This document shows, piece by piece, positions 27,437 to 36,812 of a DNA stretch of 64,000 nt (its first letter is position 1; each line of letters opens with the position of its first letter). Below the pieces are notes generated by a model. It did no database searches. It saw only the letters and a list, made by a program, of their open reading frames with translations, and was not told where the DNA came from. Made by a program: the position numbers and the translations under genes. Source of the stretch: Streptomyces sp. NBC_01016 (lineage in GTDB: Bacteria; Actinomycetota; Actinomycetes; Streptomycetales; Streptomycetaceae); NCBI RefSeq assembly GCF_026341035.1, contig NZ_JAPEOQ010000002.1, positions 434,001 to 498,000 on the forward strand, read 5' to 3'.

Positions 27437-29344
27437 GTGGCAGGCAGGATCAATGACGAGGACGTGAAGGCGGTTCGGGACGCGGTCCCGATCGACGCCG
27501 TGGTGTCCGAGTACCTGCAGCTGCGCAACGCGGGCGGCGGAAACCTCAAGGGTCTGTGCCCGTTCCACGACGAGAAGTCCCCGTCCTTCCAGGTCAGCCC
27601 CAGTAAGGGCCTGTTCCACTGCTTCGGCTGCCAGGAGGGCGGCGACACCATCACATTCGTGATGAAGGTCGACCACCTCTCCTTCTCCGAGGTGGTGGAG
27701 CGCCTCGCCGGTCAGGCGGGCATCACGCTGCGCTACGAGGAGGGCGGGTACAACCCCACCCACCAGCGCGGCGAGCGCATCCGCCTCGTCGAGGCGCACA
27801 AGGTCGCCGCGCAGTTCTACGTCGACCAGCTGGAGTCGCCGGAAGCCGAGATCGGCCGCAAGTTCCTCGCCGAGCGCGGCTTCGACCAGGCCGCGGCCCA
27901 GCACTTCGGCGTCGGCTACAGCCCGGCGGGCTGGGACCACCTCACCCGCTTCCTGCGCGGCAAGGGCTTCAGCGACAAGGAGATCCTGCTCTCCGGGCTC
28001 TCCCAGGAGGGCCGCCGCGGCCCCATCGACCGGTTCCGCGGCCGCCTGATGTGGCCGATCCGCGACATCGGCGGCGAGGTCGTCGGCTTCGGCGCCCGCC
28101 GCCTGCGCGAGGACGACAACGGGCCGAAGTACCTGAACACGCCCGAGACGCCGATCTACCGCAAGTCCCAGGTCCTGTACGGCATCGACCTCGCGAAGAA
28201 GGACATCGCCAAGTCCTCCCGCGCGGTCGTCGTCGAGGGGTACACGGACGTGATGGCCTGCCACCTGGCCGGCGTCACCACCGCCATCGCCACCTGTGGC
28301 ACGGCGTTCGGCGGCGACCACATCAAGATCCTCCGCCGGCTCCTGATGGACAACGGCTCGGCGCGCGTGATCTTCACCTTCGACGGCGACGCGGCGGGCC
28401 AGAAGGCCGCCCTGCGCGCCTTCGAGGACGACCAGAAGTTCGCCGCCGAGACGTACATCGCGATCGCGCCGGACAACATGGACCCGTGCGACCTGCGCCT
28501 CGCCAAGGGCGACGACGCGGTCGCCGAACTGGCCGAACCCCGCACGCCGCTCTTCGAGTTCGCGCTCCGCCAGATCGTCGCCCGGTACGACCTGGAGACC
28601 CCGGCGGGCCGCGCCGCCGCGCTCGACGAGGCGGCGCCCGTCGTCGCCCGCATCAAGAACAGTGCCTCGCAGCACGAGGTCGCGGTCCAGCTCGCCGGGA
28701 TGCTCGGCATCCTCGACACCCAGTTCGTGGTCAAGCGGGTGGGGCAGCTCGCCCGTTGGGCCCGCGAGCGCGGTGGCCGCGGGCCCGCGCCCGCCTCCGG
28801 ACGCGGCGGTCCGGGGGCCGACCCCGCTGCCGCCACGGCCCGTCCCTTCGGCGGACCGGCGCTCACCCTGCGCAACCCGGTCTTCACGACCGAACGCGAA
28901 CTGCTCAAACTCGCCTTGCAGTACCCGCAGTTGGTGTCCCCGGCCTTCGACGCGTACGGGGTCGACGAGTTCACGGCCGACCCGTACGCCGCCGTCCGCC
29001 AGGCCGTCATGGACGCGGGCGGCGCCGAGCAGGGCGTCCACGACCCGCAGGAGTACCTGATCGCGGTGCGCGAGGCGGCGCCCGACGACGCGGTGCGGGC
29101 GATGGTGACCGAGCTCGCCGTCGAGGCCATCCGCCGCAAGACCGTGGACGAGGCGTACGCGGGGGAGCAGCTGGTGACCGTGCGCAAGCGCGCCGTCGAC
29201 CGCCGTATCCGGGACGTCCAGGGCACGCTCACCCGCCTCGGCGCGGGCGGCGACCCGCACCAACTGGCCACGGTGCAGAGCGAGTTGTGGGTGCTCCAGC
29301 AGTACGGCCAGGCGCTGCGCGAGCGGGGCGCGGAAGCCCTGTAG
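27437..29344 (+). CDS. dnaG: DNA primase
   Basis: 635 residues, typical length. CHC2 zinc domain: Cys41, His44 in CPFHDE and Cys62, Cys65 in CFGCQEGG. Toprim domain with VVVEGYTDVMACH and TFDGDAAGQKAA. A C-terminal helicase-binding domain follows a Gly/Pro/Ala-rich linker (about residues 455-475). It makes RNA primers at the replication fork. The GTG start has no RBS, and TAGAAT (27425-27430) sits seven bases before it, so a leaderless transcript is possible. Confidence 0.97.
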   Translation: MAGRINDEDVKAVRDAVPIDAVVSEYLQLRNAGGGNLKGLCPFHDEKSPSFQVSPSKGLFHCFGCQEGGDTITFVMKVDHLSFSEVVERLAGQAGITLRYEEGGYNPTHQRGERIRLVEAHKVAAQFYVDQLESPEAEIGRKFLAERGFDQAAAQHFGVGYSPAGWDHLTRFLRGKGFSDKEILLSGLSQEGRRGPIDRFRGRLMWPIRDIGGEVVGFGARRLREDDNGPKYLNTPETPIYRKSQVLYGIDLAKKDIAKSSRAVVVEGYTDVMACHLAGVTTAIATCGTAFGGDHIKILRRLLMDNGSARVIFTFDGDAAGQKAALRAFEDDQKFAAETYIAIAPDNMDPCDLRLAKGDDAVAELAEPRTPLFEFALRQIVARYDLETPAGRAAALDEAAPVVARIKNSASQHEVAVQLAGMLGILDTQFVVKRVGQLARWARERGGRGPAPASGRGGPGADPAAATARPFGGPALTLRNPVFTTERELLKLALQYPQLVSPAFDAYGVDEFTADPYAAVRQAVMDAGGAEQGVHDPQEYLIAVREAAPDDAVRAMVTELAVEAIRRKTVDEAYAGEQLVTVRKRAVDRRIRDVQGTLTRLGAGGDPHQLATVQSELWVLQQYGQALRERGAEAL

Positions 29345-29395
29345 GTGCCCGCACTCCGATGCGCCGTTTGTGGCTGTTCGGATCCGGGAAAGGCG

Positions 29396-29418
29396 GGTAA
29401 CCGTCCAGCACGGTAACC
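29396..29418. promoter_or_regulatory. Direct repeat GGTAACC in the hrdA upstream region
   Basis: GGTAACC occurs at 29396-29402 and 29412-29418, 16 bases apart, in the 306-base spacer between dnaG and the chosen hrdA start. The rest of the spacer shows only a short GACT-AGTC inverted repeat and the hrdA RBS. An upstream extension of the hrdA frame covers most of the spacer but has no RBS. Confidence 0.3.
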
Positions 29419-29650
29419 ACGCGGTCACGCACCGGACTCAAAAAGTCAACGCACGCCCCTCGTGGCGGCACTGTGTCGTACTCCACACTGGGTTGCGGTG
29501 CCTGAGTCCTCGGAGCGCGGCCGGAGCCCGGACAACGGGTCCGACACCCCCGCGGTTCCGCTCATCGCGTACGGGACGGACAGCGGCGAGGCCGTCGTTC
29601 CCGCCCCCCTGCCGCACGCCTCAGATGCGATCACTTTGGAGGTCGCCCCC

Positions 29651-30784
29651 GTGCAGACCCAGACCCTCACCCAGAGCGACAGCACAGCGCAGGCCCTCGC
29701 CGAACCCGAAGCCGCGCCCAAGGGTGCCGTGCCGCAGGGCGACGTGCTGGCTTCTGTGCCCTCGCAGAGCCGCGTCGAGCACCATCCCGAGGCCGAGCCG
29801 GAAGAACCGGCCGGCCCCCAGGGGTCCGTGGACCCGCCCGAACCGGTGCGCGGCGCCCGCACCGAAAGCGCCAGTCCGTCCTCCGACCTGTTCCGGCAGT
29901 ATCTGCGCGAGATCGGCCGGATCCCGCTGCTCACCGCGGCCGAGGAAGTGGATCTCGCGCGGCGCGTCGAGGCGGGCCTGTTCGCCGAGGAGAAGCTCGC
30001 CCACGCCCCCGACCTCGACTCCCAACTCGCCCTGGACCTCGACAAATTGGTGGTCATGGGCCGGATGGCCAAGCGCCGCCTCATCGAGGCGAACCTGCGC
30101 CTGGTCGTCTCCGTCGCCAAGCGGTACGTGGGCCGCGGCCTGACCATGCTCGACCTGGTCCAGGAGGGCAATCTCGGCCTGATCCGCGCGGTCGAGAAGT
30201 TCGACTACGCCCGCGGCTACAAGTTCTCGACGTACGCGACCTGGTGGATCCGCCAGGCGATGAGTCGCGCCCTCGCCGACCAGGCGCGCACCATCCGGGT
30301 CCCGGTCCACGTCGTCGAGTTGATCAACCGGGTCGTCCGCGTGCAGCGCCGCATGCTGCAGGAGCGCGGTTACGAGCCGACCCCTCAGGAAGTCGCCGTC
30401 CACCTCGACCTGACGCACGAGCGGGTCAGCGAAGTGCTGCGCCTCGCCCAGGAGCCGGTGTCCCTCCACGCCCCCGTCGGCGAGGAGGACGATGTGGCGC
30501 TCGGCGACCTCATCGAGGACGGCGACGCCACGAGCCCCGTGGAATCGGCGGCGTTCCTCCTGCTGCGCGAACACCTGGAGGCCGTGCTCTCCACGCTCGG
30601 CGAGCGCGAACGCAAGGTCGTCCAGCTCCGCTACGGCCTCGCCGACGGCCGCCCCCGCACGCTGGAGGAGATCGGCCGCATCTTCGGCGTCACACGCGAG
30701 CGCATCCGCCAGATCGAATCAAAAACCCTGAACAAACTCCGCGACCACGCGTTCGCGGACCAACTGCGGGGCTACCTGGACTAG
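29651..30784 (+). CDS. hrdA: Principal-type (group 2) RNA polymerase sigma factor, HrdA-like
   Basis: 377 residues from the GTG at 29651, which has GGAGG nine bases upstream; an in-frame start at 29462 lacks an RBS. A Gln/Thr/Pro/Glu-rich tail of about 75 residues precedes region 1.2 (LFRQYLREIGRIPLL). Region 2 is complete (NLRLVVSVAKRYVGRGL, VEKFDYARGYKFSTYATWW), and region 4 has the helix-turn-helix GRIFGVTRERIRQIESK. Its place right after dnaG matches hrdA of Streptomyces as I remember it, one of the non-essential relatives of HrdB; the symbol rests on that. Confidence 0.88.
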   Translation: MQTQTLTQSDSTAQALAEPEAAPKGAVPQGDVLASVPSQSRVEHHPEAEPEEPAGPQGSVDPPEPVRGARTESASPSSDLFRQYLREIGRIPLLTAAEEVDLARRVEAGLFAEEKLAHAPDLDSQLALDLDKLVVMGRMAKRRLIEANLRLVVSVAKRYVGRGLTMLDLVQEGNLGLIRAVEKFDYARGYKFSTYATWWIRQAMSRALADQARTIRVPVHVVELINRVVRVQRRMLQERGYEPTPQEVAVHLDLTHERVSEVLRLAQEPVSLHAPVGEEDDVALGDLIEDGDATSPVESAAFLLLREHLEAVLSTLGERERKVVQLRYGLADGRPRTLEEIGRIFGVTRERIRQIESKTLNKLRDHAFADQLRGYLD

Positions 30785-30816
30785 TTCCACAGCAAGCCCC
30801 GTCGGCGGTTCGGCCA

Positions 30817-30864
30817 ATCAAGCCCCGCCGGCGATTGAGGCGCGGGGCCCGGGGCAGAGCCCCG
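30817..30864. repeat. Streptomyces intergenic palindromic repeat, inverted copy
   Basis: The reverse complement of the 20345 element, sharing ATCAAGCCCC, CCGGCGATTGAGG and CGGGG-N-CCGGGGC-GAGCCCCG. It lies between convergent hrdA and the exporter operon and can form strong stems, so it may also terminate transcription. Confidence 0.75.
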
Positions 30865-30908
30865 CGACCGCAACCCCGACGGGGCAAGAGATCAGGCGGA
30901 CCCGGGCG

Positions 30909-32834
30909 TCAGTCGACCTCGGCGACCGCCTGCGCGAACTGCGCCTCGTACAACCGCTGATACGCCCCATCCGCAGCGACCAGCGCCTCGTGCGAGCCCT
31001 GCTCCACGATCGCCCCGTTCTCCATCACGAGAATCGTGTCCGCATCCCGAATCGTCGACAACCGGTGCGCGATCACGAACGACGTCCGGCCGGAGGCCAA
31101 CCGCGCCATCGCCTTCTGGATCAGCACCTCGGTCCGGGTGTCGACGGAGGAGGTCGCCTCGTCGAGCACGAGGATCACCGGGTCGGACAGGAACGCCCGC
31201 GCGATGGTGATCAGCTGCTTCTCACCCGCGCTGACGCCGGTGCCCTCGTCGTCGAGCACGGTGTCGTACCCGTCGGGCAGCGTCCGGATGAACCGGTCGG
31301 CGTGCGCGGCCTTCGCCGCCTCCTCGACCTCCTCGCGGGTGACGTCCTTCGGGGCCCCGTACGCGATGTTCTCCGCGATGGTCCCGCCGAACAGCCAGGT
31401 GTCCTGGAGCACCATGCCGATCCCGGCGCGCAGCTCCTCCCGCGACATCTTCGCGATGTCGACGCCGTCGAGCGTGATGCGCCCGCCCGTGACCTCGTAG
31501 AACCGCAGCAGCAGATTGACGAGGGTCGTCTTGCCCGCGCCCGTCGGCCCGACGATCGCCACCGTGTGACCGGGGTCGGCCGTCAGCGACAGGTCCTCGA
31601 TGAGCGGCGTGTCCTTCTCGTAGCGGAAGGCCACGTGCTCGAACTCGACGTGCCCGCGCAGGTTGTCCGGCTTCTCGCCGGGCACTGGCTCCGCCGACTG
31701 CTCCTCCGCGTCGAGCAGTTCGAAGACGCGCTCGGCCGTAGCGACACCCGACTGCACCAGGTTCGCCATCGACGCGACCTGCGTCAGCGGCATCGAGAAC
31801 TGGCGCGAGTACTGGATGAAGGCCTGCACATCACCGATGGAGAGCGACCCACTGGCCACCCTCAATCCGCCGACGACAGCGACCAGCACATAGTTCAGGT
31901 TCGAGATGAAGAACATCAGCGGCTGCATGATGCCGCTGTTGAACTGCGCCTTGAACGACGCCTCGTACAGCGCGTCGTTCTGTTCGGCGAACAGCTCCGC
32001 CGACTCGTCCTGCCGCCCGAACACCTTCACCAGGTTGTGGCCGGTGTACATCTCCTCGATGTGCGCGTTGAGCGCGCCGGTCGCCCGCCACTGCTGCACG
32101 AACTGCGGCTGCGACCGCTTGCCGACCTTCGCCGCGACGAACACCGACAGCGGCACCGTGACCAGCGCGACCAGCGCGAGCAGCCAGGAGATCCAGAACA
32201 TCATCGCGAGCACGCCGATGACGGTCAGCAGCGAGTTGAGCATCTGCCCCATCGTCTGCTGGAGCGTCTGCCCGAGGTTGTCCATGTCGTTGGTCGCCCG
32301 GCTCAGTACCTCGCCGCGCTTCTGCTGGTCGTAGTACGACAGCGGCAGTCGCGACAGCTTGCCCTGCAACTCGGCACGGAGCTGCCCCACGGCCAGGTTG
32401 ATCGTCCGGTTGGCGAGCCGGGTGCCGATCATCATCGTCAGCCCCGCGACGGCGAACACGGCGAGGCCGAGCAGCAGCACCTCACCGATCGCGCCGAAGT
32501 CGACGCCCTGTCCCGGCGTGAAGTCGACGCCGCCGAGCATGTCGGCCATGCCGCCGTCACCCTTGGCGCGCAGGCCCTCGAGGACCTGCTCCTTGGTCTG
32601 CCCGGCCGGCATCTGCCCGCCGATGATCCCGCCGAACAGCAGATCGGTGGCGTGGCCGAGGATCTTCGGCCCGACCACCGACAGGCCGACGCTGATCACG
32701 ACGGAGACGAGCACCCCGATCACCGCCGTGCGGTGTGCGGCGAGCCGCTTCAGGAGCCGCTTGCCGGACCCCTTGAAGTCCATCGAACGCGAACCGGGCG
32801 CACCGGCCGCCATCCGCCCCATGGGCCCACTCAT
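30909..32834 (-). CDS. ABC exporter, permease-ATPase subunit with consensus catalytic Glu
   Basis: 641 residues, start at the ATG 32834, which overlaps the upstream stop as TGATG. A six-segment membrane domain (about residues 35-370) is followed by the ATPase: Walker A GPTGAGKTT, Q-loop VLQDTW, signature VSAGEKQ (a departure from LSGGQ), Walker B VILVLDEATSS with intact Glu, and H-loop VIAHRLS. An insert of about 60 residues rich in Gly/Met lies between the first membrane helices. It forms a heterodimer with the upstream gene product and probably exports a drug-like or lipid substrate. Confidence 0.9.
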   Translation of the reverse strand: MSGPMGRMAAGAPGSRSMDFKGSGKRLLKRLAAHRTAVIGVLVSVVISVGLSVVGPKILGHATDLLFGGIIGGQMPAGQTKEQVLEGLRAKGDGGMADMLGGVDFTPGQGVDFGAIGEVLLLGLAVFAVAGLTMMIGTRLANRTINLAVGQLRAELQGKLSRLPLSYYDQQKRGEVLSRATNDMDNLGQTLQQTMGQMLNSLLTVIGVLAMMFWISWLLALVALVTVPLSVFVAAKVGKRSQPQFVQQWRATGALNAHIEEMYTGHNLVKVFGRQDESAELFAEQNDALYEASFKAQFNSGIMQPLMFFISNLNYVLVAVVGGLRVASGSLSIGDVQAFIQYSRQFSMPLTQVASMANLVQSGVATAERVFELLDAEEQSAEPVPGEKPDNLRGHVEFEHVAFRYEKDTPLIEDLSLTADPGHTVAIVGPTGAGKTTLVNLLLRFYEVTGGRITLDGVDIAKMSREELRAGIGMVLQDTWLFGGTIAENIAYGAPKDVTREEVEEAAKAAHADRFIRTLPDGYDTVLDDEGTGVSAGEKQLITIARAFLSDPVILVLDEATSSVDTRTEVLIQKAMARLASGRTSFVIAHRLSTIRDADTILVMENGAIVEQGSHEALVAADGAYQRLYEAQFAQAVAEVD

Positions 32835-34573
32835 CAGGCGGCCTCCGCTTCCGTCAGCTGGGAGAGAACGATCTCCCGGTACGTCTCGTTGTCGGCCATC
32901 AGCTCGTGATGGCGTCCGGTGCCGACGACGCGGCCCTCGTCGAGCACGATGATCGTGTCGGCGTCGCGGATCGTCGAGACCCGCTGGGCCACGATCACCA
33001 CGGTCGCCTCGGCGGTCTCCTCGCCGAGCGCCCGGCGCAGCGCCGCGTCGGTCGCGTAGTCGAGCGCGGAGAACGAGTCGTCGAAGAGGTAGATCTCCGG
33101 CCGCTGCACCAGCGTGCGCGCGATGGCGAGGCGCTGGCGCTGACCGCCGGAGACGTTGGTGCCGCCCTGGGTAATGGGCGCGTCGAGCCCGCTCTCCAGC
33201 TTGCCGACGAACCCCTTGGCCTGCGCCACTTCCAGCGCGTGCCACAGCTCGTCGTCGGTGGCGTCCGGATTGCCGTAGCGCAGGTTCGTGGCGACGGTGC
33301 CGGAGAACAGGTACGGCTTCTGCGGCACGAGCCCGACCGTCTTCGCCATCAGTGCCGGGTCGATCCCGCGGACGTCCTCGCCGTCCACGTAGACCGTGCC
33401 GGCCGTGGTGTCGTACAGCCGCGGCACGAGGCCGAGGAGCGTCGACTTGCCGCTGCCGGTCGACCCGATGATGGCCGTGGTCTCGCCGGGGCGGGCCGTG
33501 ATGTCGATGCCGCGCAGGATGGGTTCCTCGGCGCCCGGGTAGCCGAAGTCGGCGCCCCGCAGCTCCAGATGGCCGTGGCGGCGCAGTTCACGCACCGACG
33601 CGTCGGGCCGTGGCGGCACCACACTCGAATCGGTGCCGAGCACTTCCTGGATGCGCTCGGCGCACACCTCGGCGCGCGGCATCATCATGAACATGAACGT
33701 GGCCATCATCACGCTCATCACGATCTGCATCAGATACGCGAGGAACGCGGTCAGGTCACCGATCTGCATGCCGCCGCTGTCGATGCGGTGCGCGCCGAAC
33801 CAGACCACGGCGATGGACGCGACGTTCACGATCGTCATCACGAAGGGGAACATCAGTGCCATGATCCGGCCGGTGGCGACCGACACATCGGTCAGATCCC
33901 GGTTCGCGGCTCCGAACCGGTCCTTCTCGAAGTCGTCGCGGACGAAGGCGCGGATGACGCGGTTGCCGGTGATCTGCTCGCGCAGCACCCGGTTCACCGT
34001 GTCCAGCTTGACCTGCATGGACCGGAACAGCGGCCGCATCTTGCGGATGATCAGCGACAGGACGATCGCCATGACGGGCAGCACGGCGAGCAGCACGCCC
34101 GACAGCGGCACGTCCAGGCCGAGCGCCATGACGACGCCGCCGACACACATGATCGGCGCCGAGGCCACCAGCGTGAACGTCATCAGGGCCAGCATCTGGA
34201 CCTGCTGCACGTCGTTCGTGGTGCGGGTGATCAGCGAAGGAGCGCCGAACTGGCCGACCTCGCGGGCCGAGAAGGACTGCACGCGGTCGAAGATCCCCGC
34301 CCGCAGGTCCCGGCCGACGGCCGCGGCGGTCCGGGCGCCGAAGTAGACGGCGCCGGTGTTGCAGACGACCTGGACGACGGTGACGCCCAGCATCAGGGCG
34401 CCGAACTCCAGGATGTAGCCGGTGTCGCCGTTCACGACACCGTTGTCAATGATGTCGGCGTTCAGGGTGGGCAGATACAGCGAGGCGCAGGTCTGCAGGA
34501 ACTGCAGCAGCACCAGCAGCCCGATGGGTTTCTTGTACGGACGGAGATAGGTCCGCAGAAGTTTTATGAGCAC
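32834..34573 (-). CDS. ABC exporter, permease-ATPase subunit with degenerate site
   Basis: 579 residues from the GTG at 34573 (starts MLIKLLRTYLRPYKKP); a longer frame to 34681 has an unstructured start. Membrane domain residues about 15-330, then Walker A GSTGSGKST, signature NVSGGQRQR (consensus), Walker B IYLFDDSFS where the catalytic Glu is Asp, and switch VIVAQRVS where His is Gln. These two changes mark a degenerate ATP site, which together with the altered signature of the partner subunit is the classic pattern of asymmetric bacterial exporters (TM287/288, BmrCD type). First gene of the pair. Confidence 0.9.
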   Translation of the reverse strand: MLIKLLRTYLRPYKKPIGLLVLLQFLQTCASLYLPTLNADIIDNGVVNGDTGYILEFGALMLGVTVVQVVCNTGAVYFGARTAAAVGRDLRAGIFDRVQSFSAREVGQFGAPSLITRTTNDVQQVQMLALMTFTLVASAPIMCVGGVVMALGLDVPLSGVLLAVLPVMAIVLSLIIRKMRPLFRSMQVKLDTVNRVLREQITGNRVIRAFVRDDFEKDRFGAANRDLTDVSVATGRIMALMFPFVMTIVNVASIAVVWFGAHRIDSGGMQIGDLTAFLAYLMQIVMSVMMATFMFMMMPRAEVCAERIQEVLGTDSSVVPPRPDASVRELRRHGHLELRGADFGYPGAEEPILRGIDITARPGETTAIIGSTGSGKSTLLGLVPRLYDTTAGTVYVDGEDVRGIDPALMAKTVGLVPQKPYLFSGTVATNLRYGNPDATDDELWHALEVAQAKGFVGKLESGLDAPITQGGTNVSGGQRQRLAIARTLVQRPEIYLFDDSFSALDYATDAALRRALGEETAEATVVIVAQRVSTIRDADTIIVLDEGRVVGTGRHHELMADNETYREIVLSQLTEAEAA

Positions 34574-34744
34574 GCTCGGTCTCTCGTGGTCGGCGGTCGG
34601 GGTGGGAGCGGTGAGCGGGGAGGGGGATCGCCGCGCGCCGTCTGTCACTACGGCGACGCATGGAGCCCTATCGTCCGACACTCCACCCGCGTTACCTCAA
34701 CCGATTTATCCAAGAGTGCTCAAAGTCCGGCCGCCGCACCGGTG

Positions 34745-36175
34745 TCAGGCGAACGCGCCGGGGTGGATCTGGTCCCGTACGGCCCGGTACTGCTGCCGCA
34801 CCGCCTGGCCCACCGGCAGCTCGTCGCCCGCCTCGAAGACCTGCGCGGCCGCGCCCTGCCACTGCGGCAACTGCCCGTTCAGCGCCCACGCGGCCTGTCG
34901 CGCCGCGCCGATCGCCGCGTAGTCCGCGGGCTGCGGCACCACGACCTGCGCCCCGAACACGGCCGGCGCCACGCTCTGCACCGCGTGCAGCTCGGCGGCG
35001 GCGCCCAGCAGGAACACCCGCCGTATCTCCACGCCACGCCCGCGCAGCACATCCATCGCGTCGGCGAGCCCGCACAGCATGCCCTCGAAGGAGGCCCGCG
35101 CCAGATGCTCGGGCTTCATGGACTCTCTTCGCAGCCCGCTCAGCGTCCCCGCGGTGTGCGGCAGATTCGGCGTCTTCTCGCCCTCCAGATAGGGCAGGAG
35201 TACGAGTCCGTGGGCGCCCGGCGTCGACTTCATGGCCAGCTCGGACAGCTCCTCCAGGCCTCCGTCGAGCCCCAGCATCTCGACCGTGCCCCGCAGCGCC
35301 CGTACGGCGTTCGACGTATGCACGACGGGAAGATGCATTCCGGTCGCGTCGGCGAGCGAGGTGATGGAGCCGCTGGAGTCCACGAGCGCCTCGTGGTGCA
35401 CGGCCATCACGGAGCCCGATGCCCCGAGCGAGACCACGGCGTCCCCGGACTGCACGCCGAGCCCGAACGCGGCAGCCATCGTCTCCCCGGTCCCGGCCGA
35501 GATGACCAGGCCCTCCGGGGTCCGCCCGGCCGCCTCACCGGGGCCGATCACCTCCGGCAGCGCCACCTGGTGCCCGAGCGCAAGCTCCACCAGATCGGGC
35601 CGCCACGCGGCGGTCGCCGCCGACCAGTAGCCGGTGCTGGAGGCCCCGCCGCGGTCGGTGGTCCGGCGCGCAGGCCGACCGAGCAGCTGCCACACCAGCC
35701 AGTCGTGCGCCTGCATCAGGGCGGCCACCTGCTCCGCGTTCTCCGGCTCGCTGCGCGCAAGCCAGCGCAGCTTGGTCACCGGCAGCGCCGCCTGCGGCAC
35801 GGTCCCGACGGCCTCGGCCCACGCCTCGCGCGAGCCGAGCCGGTCGATCAGGTCCGCGGCCGCGACCTGCGCCCGCTTGTCCCCGCCGACCAGGGCCGGG
35901 CGCACGGTGTTGCCCTGCGCGTCCAGCGGCACCACGGTGTTCTGCTGCGCGGAGACCCCGATGGCCTGCACGCTTTCCAGCAGCCCGCCGCCGGCGGCCT
36001 CGCCGAGTGAGAGCAGCCACGCCTGGGGATCCACGTCGGACGGACGTCCGCCGCCTTCCGGTGCCTCCAGCGGGTGCGGGGCGTACCCCTGCCGCAGCAC
36101 GGCCCCGGTGTCGGCGTCACAAACGACTATGCGCGTAAATTCGGGCGAACTGTCCAGCCCGGCGACTATCCCCAT
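34745..36175 (-). CDS. FGGY family carbohydrate kinase (xylulokinase-like)
   Basis: 476 residues. N-terminal ATP/sugar-binding lobe starts GIVAGLDSSPEFTRIVVCD; other family segments are GVSAQQNTVVPLD, LPVTKLRWL, AGTGETMAAAFGLG, and the C-terminal FLLGAAAELHAVQSVAP and PADYAAIGAARQAAW. It phosphorylates a sugar, possibly D-xylulose, with ATP in the cytoplasm. There is no xylose isomerase next to it. It is divergent from nothing and separated from the exporter by 171 bases. The typical FGGY signature is diverged, so the substrate stays open. Confidence 0.85.
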   Translation of the reverse strand: MGIVAGLDSSPEFTRIVVCDADTGAVLRQGYAPHPLEAPEGGGRPSDVDPQAWLLSLGEAAGGGLLESVQAIGVSAQQNTVVPLDAQGNTVRPALVGGDKRAQVAAADLIDRLGSREAWAEAVGTVPQAALPVTKLRWLARSEPENAEQVAALMQAHDWLVWQLLGRPARRTTDRGGASSTGYWSAATAAWRPDLVELALGHQVALPEVIGPGEAAGRTPEGLVISAGTGETMAAAFGLGVQSGDAVVSLGASGSVMAVHHEALVDSSGSITSLADATGMHLPVVHTSNAVRALRGTVEMLGLDGGLEELSELAMKSTPGAHGLVLLPYLEGEKTPNLPHTAGTLSGLRRESMKPEHLARASFEGMLCGLADAMDVLRGRGVEIRRVFLLGAAAELHAVQSVAPAVFGAQVVVPQPADYAAIGAARQAAWALNGQLPQWQGAAAQVFEAGDELPVGQAVRQQYRAVRDQIHPGAFA

Positions 36176-36242
36176 GACTGAAATTCTGCCGTACCGCCGG
36201 AGGAATCTGTGCCGTCGGGCTCGCGCCGTGGGGTCCGGGGCG

Positions 36243-36554
36243 TCAGGTGTTGCTGGTGCCCCAGTCGTCGGTCGCCCCGCCGTCGGCGCTGCCGCCGCGC
36301 TCGCGCAGCGTGCGCACCCGGTCGGCGACCGAGTCCGGAACCTTGCTCTCGACCTTCTCGCTCACCGAGTGGAAGGCCTTGCCCGCGACGTTCCGCGTCT
36401 GCTGCGCCGCCGTCTCCGCCGTATTGCGCACGGTCGGGTTCTGGGCGATCTCGCGCGCGGACTTCTTCAGCTTCTCGTAGCGCTCGCGACCTGCCCTCGT
36501 GCCCAGCACGTAGCCCAGGGCCAGACCTGCGATGAATGTGAGCCGATAGCGCAT
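36243..36554 (-). CDS. YtxH-like small membrane protein
   Basis: 103 residues from the ATG at 36554, with AAAGGGTGG upstream; the longer frame to 36653 is discarded. One N-terminal hydrophobic segment (LTFIAGLALGYVLGTRAGRERYEKL) is followed by a charged helical tail with amphipathic repeats, as in YtxH/general-stress proteins. Function unknown; stress-linked membrane proteins of this type are common in actinobacteria. It lies between the kinase and the tRNA genes, on the opposite strand to the tRNAs. Confidence 0.8.
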   Translation of the reverse strand: MRYRLTFIAGLALGYVLGTRAGRERYEKLKKSAREIAQNPTVRNTAETAAQQTRNVAGKAFHSVSEKVESKVPDSVADRVRTLRERGGSADGGATDDWGTSNT

Positions 36555-36634
36555 GGTCGGCCACCCTTTCCGTAGTGAGGCGTCGTGGTCAGTGCGGTCA
36601 TCGTGGAGCTTGTTGATCACCTGAGGGATACCGA

Positions 36635-36666
36635 TTGGCGGAGCACCCCCCACCTTGCGCTAATGT
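36635..36666 (+). promoter_or_regulatory. Possible tRNA promoter
   Basis: TTGGCG at 36635-36640 and TAATGT at 36661-36666 are -35 and -10 candidates about 70 bases before the first tRNA, but the 20-base spacer is longer than normal. Confidence 0.35.
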
Positions 36667-36734
36667 ATGTGTCGCAGCGAGCGCACGCCGCCTGGTGAGT
36701 ACCCAGGTGGGTTCGTTCGAAGCAACGAGGTCAT

Positions 36735-36807
36735 TCCCCTGTAGCTCAATTGGCAGAGCAGTCGGCTGTTAACCGGCAGGTTACTGGTTCGAGTCCAGTC
36801 GGGGGAG
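36735..36807 (+). tRNA. tRNA-Asn (GTT)
   Basis: 73 bases that fold as a full cloverleaf: acceptor TCCCCTG with CGGGGGA, D arm GTAGCTCAATTGGCAGAGC, anticodon loop CTGTTAA with anticodon GTT, T arm CTGGTTCGAGTCCAG. Discriminator G. CCA is not encoded. Confidence 0.96.
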
Positions 36808-36812
36808 CTCGA

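Noticed and set aside
24416..29428. A 1670-codon minus-strand open frame opposite the chelatase, dgt, oxidoreductase and dnaG genes
   Set aside because: It is antisense to four clear genes. High-GC DNA with G/C third positions gives long stop-free antisense frames; the product is Arg/Val/Glu-rich low-complexity with no family resemblance.
30909..33245. A longer 778-residue start for the second ABC subunit
   Set aside because: The added N-terminus is an out-of-frame reading of the upstream subunit's ATPase domain; the ATG at 32834 with the TGATG overlap is the natural start.
32906..36010. A 1034-codon plus-strand open frame opposite the ABC exporter and kinase
   Set aside because: Shadow frame; His/Arg/Gln-rich composition, crosses two genes with intact motifs on the other strand.
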